Shown: positions 63,529 to 64,000 of the stretch, piece after piece
Layout of the letters: every line of letters starts with the position of its first letter
Numbering within the stretch: the first letter of the stretch is position 1
Source: Paenibacillus sp. FSL H8-0537
GTDB taxonomy: Bacteria; Bacillota; Bacilli; Paenibacillales; Paenibacillaceae
Direction of reading: 5' to 3'
Length of the DNA stretch: 64,000 nucleotides
Assembly: GCF_038051995.1 (NCBI RefSeq)
Contig: NZ_CP150290.1
Location: 5,136,001 to 5,200,000 of the forward strand
The notes under the pieces: model-generated
Database searches by the model: none
What the model saw: only the letters and a program-made list of their open reading frames with translations
What the model was told of the DNA's origin: nothing
Translations under genes and position numbers: made by a program

Positions 63529-64000
63529 CTACATATTGAACAACTGCTGTGCTTCAATAAGAATTTCGTCCTGATTCGCTTCTAGCTTTTGGATTATGAT
63601 GCTGCTGCATGCCTTTTTCTCGCTTTCGGTAAGGCTATCGGCTATAGATTCTAATAGCGTGAAGGATTGAAATCTAACTTCTATGGCAGGACTGTCTAGG
63701 AGCCCCGTAATGACTTCAATATATGGACGATAATCAAGGTTTTCTAATGCATAAAGGAGTGTTCCTCTACTCTTTATCGTTTTAGGATGCTGTAGCATTT
63801 CAATTAGAGGTTTAACAGCCACATTATCAGCAATATCTGAAAGGGCAATCGCAATGACATTTCTTAATTTATTGCTCTCTGTTTGCTCTAACTGTTTTAA
63901 CAATACGGGCAAATACGCCCTATTTTTTGTTGCGCCTATATGCTCTATGAATGGAATAGCCTCTTCTATTTCTGCCTCTGTAATAAATGGATGCAAGTTA
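63529..64000 (-). CDS. HEAT-repeat protein, N-terminus cut by window edge
   Basis: At least 156 residues of helical repeats: RAYLPVLLKQLEQTESNKLR, VIAIALSDIADNVAVKPLIE, GTLLYALENLDYRPYIEVIT and ESIADSLTESEKKACSSIII. The frame is open to the window edge; a TTG at 63996 could be a start but is not supported. HEAT proteins of this size occur as partners or immunity proteins in polymorphic toxin loci. The next gene follows after two bases. Confidence 0.7.
   Translation of the reverse strand, partial: NLHPFITEAEIEEAIPFIEHIGATKNRAYLPVLLKQLEQTESNKLRNVIAIALSDIADNVAVKPLIEMLQHPKTIKSRGTLLYALENLDYRPYIEVITGLLDSPAIEVRFQSFTLLESIADSLTESEKKACSSIIIQKLEANQDEILIEAQQLFNM

Overview
The window reads as a chromosomal segment of a Gram-positive, endospore-forming member of Bacillales, most likely Paenibacillus or a close relative. 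The basis is: a SigI/RsgI anti-sigma pair, an infC-rpmI-rplT operon with an L20 leader and an ATT start codon on infC, a leucine-type T-box in front of ilvBHC-leuA, a PerR box at ahpC, Spo0A-type (0A) boxes, strong AGGAGG ribosome sites with frequent GTG/TTG starts, and Tet(L)-like and YtqA/YtqB-like genes. No rRNA, tRNA or CRISPR array was seen.

Positions 1-39950 are core genome of moderate GC. In order: a truncated PAS sensor protein; a 14-helix drug exporter; leucyl aminopeptidase; a histidine kinase with an RsbU-type N-terminus; rsgI-sigI; a small CxxC protein; ahpC; the branched-chain amino acid block (T-box, ilvB, ilvH, ilvC, leuA, then leuB behind its own likely promoter); a GNAT acetyltransferase; a Gly/Tyr-rich protein; infC-rpmI-rplT; two glycosyltransferases and a PAP2 phosphatase; trmB; a radical SAM protein with its methyltransferase partner (ytqA-mnmM); manA; several small genes (an unknown duplicated-domain protein, DUF1801, MazG-like, a PPOX flavoprotein, MOSC); a four-gene proline/arginine degradation operon (proline dehydrogenase, rocD, P5C dehydrogenase, arginase); a VOC protein; an IclR regulator; a B12-binding radical SAM protein; and an exported HtrA-like protease.

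From about 39950 to the right edge the DNA is visibly AT-richer, all convincing genes are on the minus strand, and the content is accessory. Positions 40536-57604 hold five exported modular genes (one broken) followed by a 1860-residue RHS/YD-repeat protein. The RHS protein ends in an unrecognised roughly 200-residue domain, and a tiny membrane protein follows it through a TAATG stop/start overlap, the layout of a polymorphic toxin and its immunity protein. Each of the five modular proteins carries carbohydrate-binding-like or LamG-like repeats plus exactly one YD hairpin, the building unit of the RHS shell. Three of the transcription units start with the same promoter layout: two 0A boxes exactly 20 bp apart, the nearer one 35 bp from the -10. 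Three diverged copies of a roughly 70-bp element lie just upstream of these promoters, one of them running into an IS30-type transposase stub. I regard this cluster as the most interesting part of the window: a Spo0A-linked, modular RHS surface or toxin system in which the binding modules are on separate polypeptides from the RHS shell.

Positions 58300-64000 hold a run of short minus-strand genes (lipoproteins, small membrane proteins, a DUF4085-like protein, a HEAT-repeat protein, one frameshifted gene). They look like an immunity or orphan-cassette array, probably belonging to another toxin gene beyond the right edge.
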